From positions 1-64,000 of the forward strand of contig DAIDGV010000011.1 of the NCBI GenBank assembly GCA_027452205.1: a DNA stretch of 64,000 nt, given 5' to 3'. The notes under the pieces were generated by a model. That model was not told the DNA's origin. It did no database searches and saw only the letters and a list, made by a program, of their open reading frames with translations. Positions 63,747 through 64,000 of this stretch are shown piece after piece. Both the position numbers and the translations under genes were made by a program. How positions within the stretch are numbered: position 1 is the stretch's first letter; each line of letters opens with the position of its first letter. This DNA is from a candidate division FCPU426 bacterium (GTDB lineage Bacteria > Oederibacteriota > Muellerivitia > Muellerivitales > Muellerivitaceae).

Positions 63747-64000
63747 ATTTTTTTGCCGGTTCCAGCGATTTAATTTCCACTTCATAATCCAAACGGGTCA
63801 GCACGTCGGTACCCCTAAAGGTGCCCGACAAGGCCGCCGCGTCCTGCGGGTTCGGTCCCGCGCAAAGGGCGATGTGATGATCCGCTACCGCCAGGCCCAA
63901 GCTGGGGTCGTAACCCCGCCAGCCCGCGCCGGGCAGGTAAACTTCCGCCCAAGCGTGCAGCTCGTGAACGTCCCGGGCCCCGGGTTGATATTTGTAACCG
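63745..64000 (-). CDS. Transglutaminase-like protein, C-terminal part
   Basis: The window cuts the gene; only about 84 C-terminal residues are visible. DVHELHAWAEVYLPGAGWRGYDPSLG contains the catalytic His (HAWAEVY) and Asp (YDPS) of the bacterial transglutaminase-like/cysteine protease superfamily. The sequence ends KSLEPAKK and TAG. Proteins of this type often sit in operons with alpha-E and circularly-permuted ATP-grasp genes; none is visible here. Confidence 0.82.
   Translation of the reverse strand, partial: GYKYQPGARDVHELHAWAEVYLPGAGWRGYDPSLGLAVADHHIALCAGPNPQDAAALSGTFRGTDVLTRLDYEVEIKSLEPAKK

Overview
The window looks like one continuous piece of a GC-rich, Gram-negative bacterial chromosome. 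A TolC-type channel, outer-membrane barrels, an LPS-type heptosyltransferase and LolCDE/MacB-type export genes all indicate an outer membrane. I cannot name the lineage. Archaeal-type S-adenosylmethionine synthetase, a fused HemD-HemE protein and a cytochrome-porin suggest an uncultivated phylum rather than a familiar model group. No rRNA, tRNA, CRISPR array, transposase or phage gene was recognised.

Layout: (1) 51-3593, minus strand: a soluble PAS histidine kinase, a CheY-like receiver and an NtrC-type sigma-54 activator. (2) 3681-8775: PEP synthase, small membrane and barrel proteins and a PfkB sugar kinase. (3) 8853-19218: two RIC-type di-iron NO/iron-sulfur repair proteins, an ADP-forming acyl-CoA synthetase/acetyltransferase, a proton pyrophosphatase, an HPr-like protein, oxidoreductases and a nitroreductase. 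(4) 19285-29661: a TetR-controlled efflux cluster with a TolC protein, a membrane-fusion protein, two split ATPases and two tandem pairs of ABC-2 permeases. (5) 29751-41918: a radical-SAM AmrS protein, a broken PAP2 gene, alcohol dehydrogenase, archaeal-type MetK, a phosphotransferase/P-loop kinase fusion, CHAD plus PPK2 (polyphosphate), a cyclic-nucleotide-domain protein, BON, DCC and GGDEF proteins. (6) 41982-49454: a YceI-porin-SRPBCC-exporter operon and a divergent membrane kinase with an altered H-box. (7) 49456-54166: a DksA-like protein, a glycosyltransferase, a pseudouridine synthase and protoporphyrinogen oxidase. (8) 54567-60195: a six-gene electron-transfer operon (cupredoxin, CuA protein, ferritin-like protein, polyferredoxin membrane protein, CuA-cytochrome c fusion, outer-membrane cytochrome-porin) with no recognisable terminal oxidase. 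(9) 60288-64000: hemH and hemDE, a structured leader RNA with a small gene, and a partial transglutaminase-like gene.

The unifying signal is a palindrome, TATGA-N6-TCATA, of CRP/FNR-family geometry. It recurs in many of the intergenic regions, four times without a mismatch. At several places a -10-like hexamer begins exactly 29.5 bp from its centre, the spacing of a class II activator promoter. The genes behind these sites (NO repair, PEP synthase, pyrophosphatase, alcohol dehydrogenase, the COG2187/COG0645-type fusion, small stress proteins, the CuA/cytochrome-porin operon) read as a low-oxygen or energy-limitation regulon. The regulator itself is not in the window.
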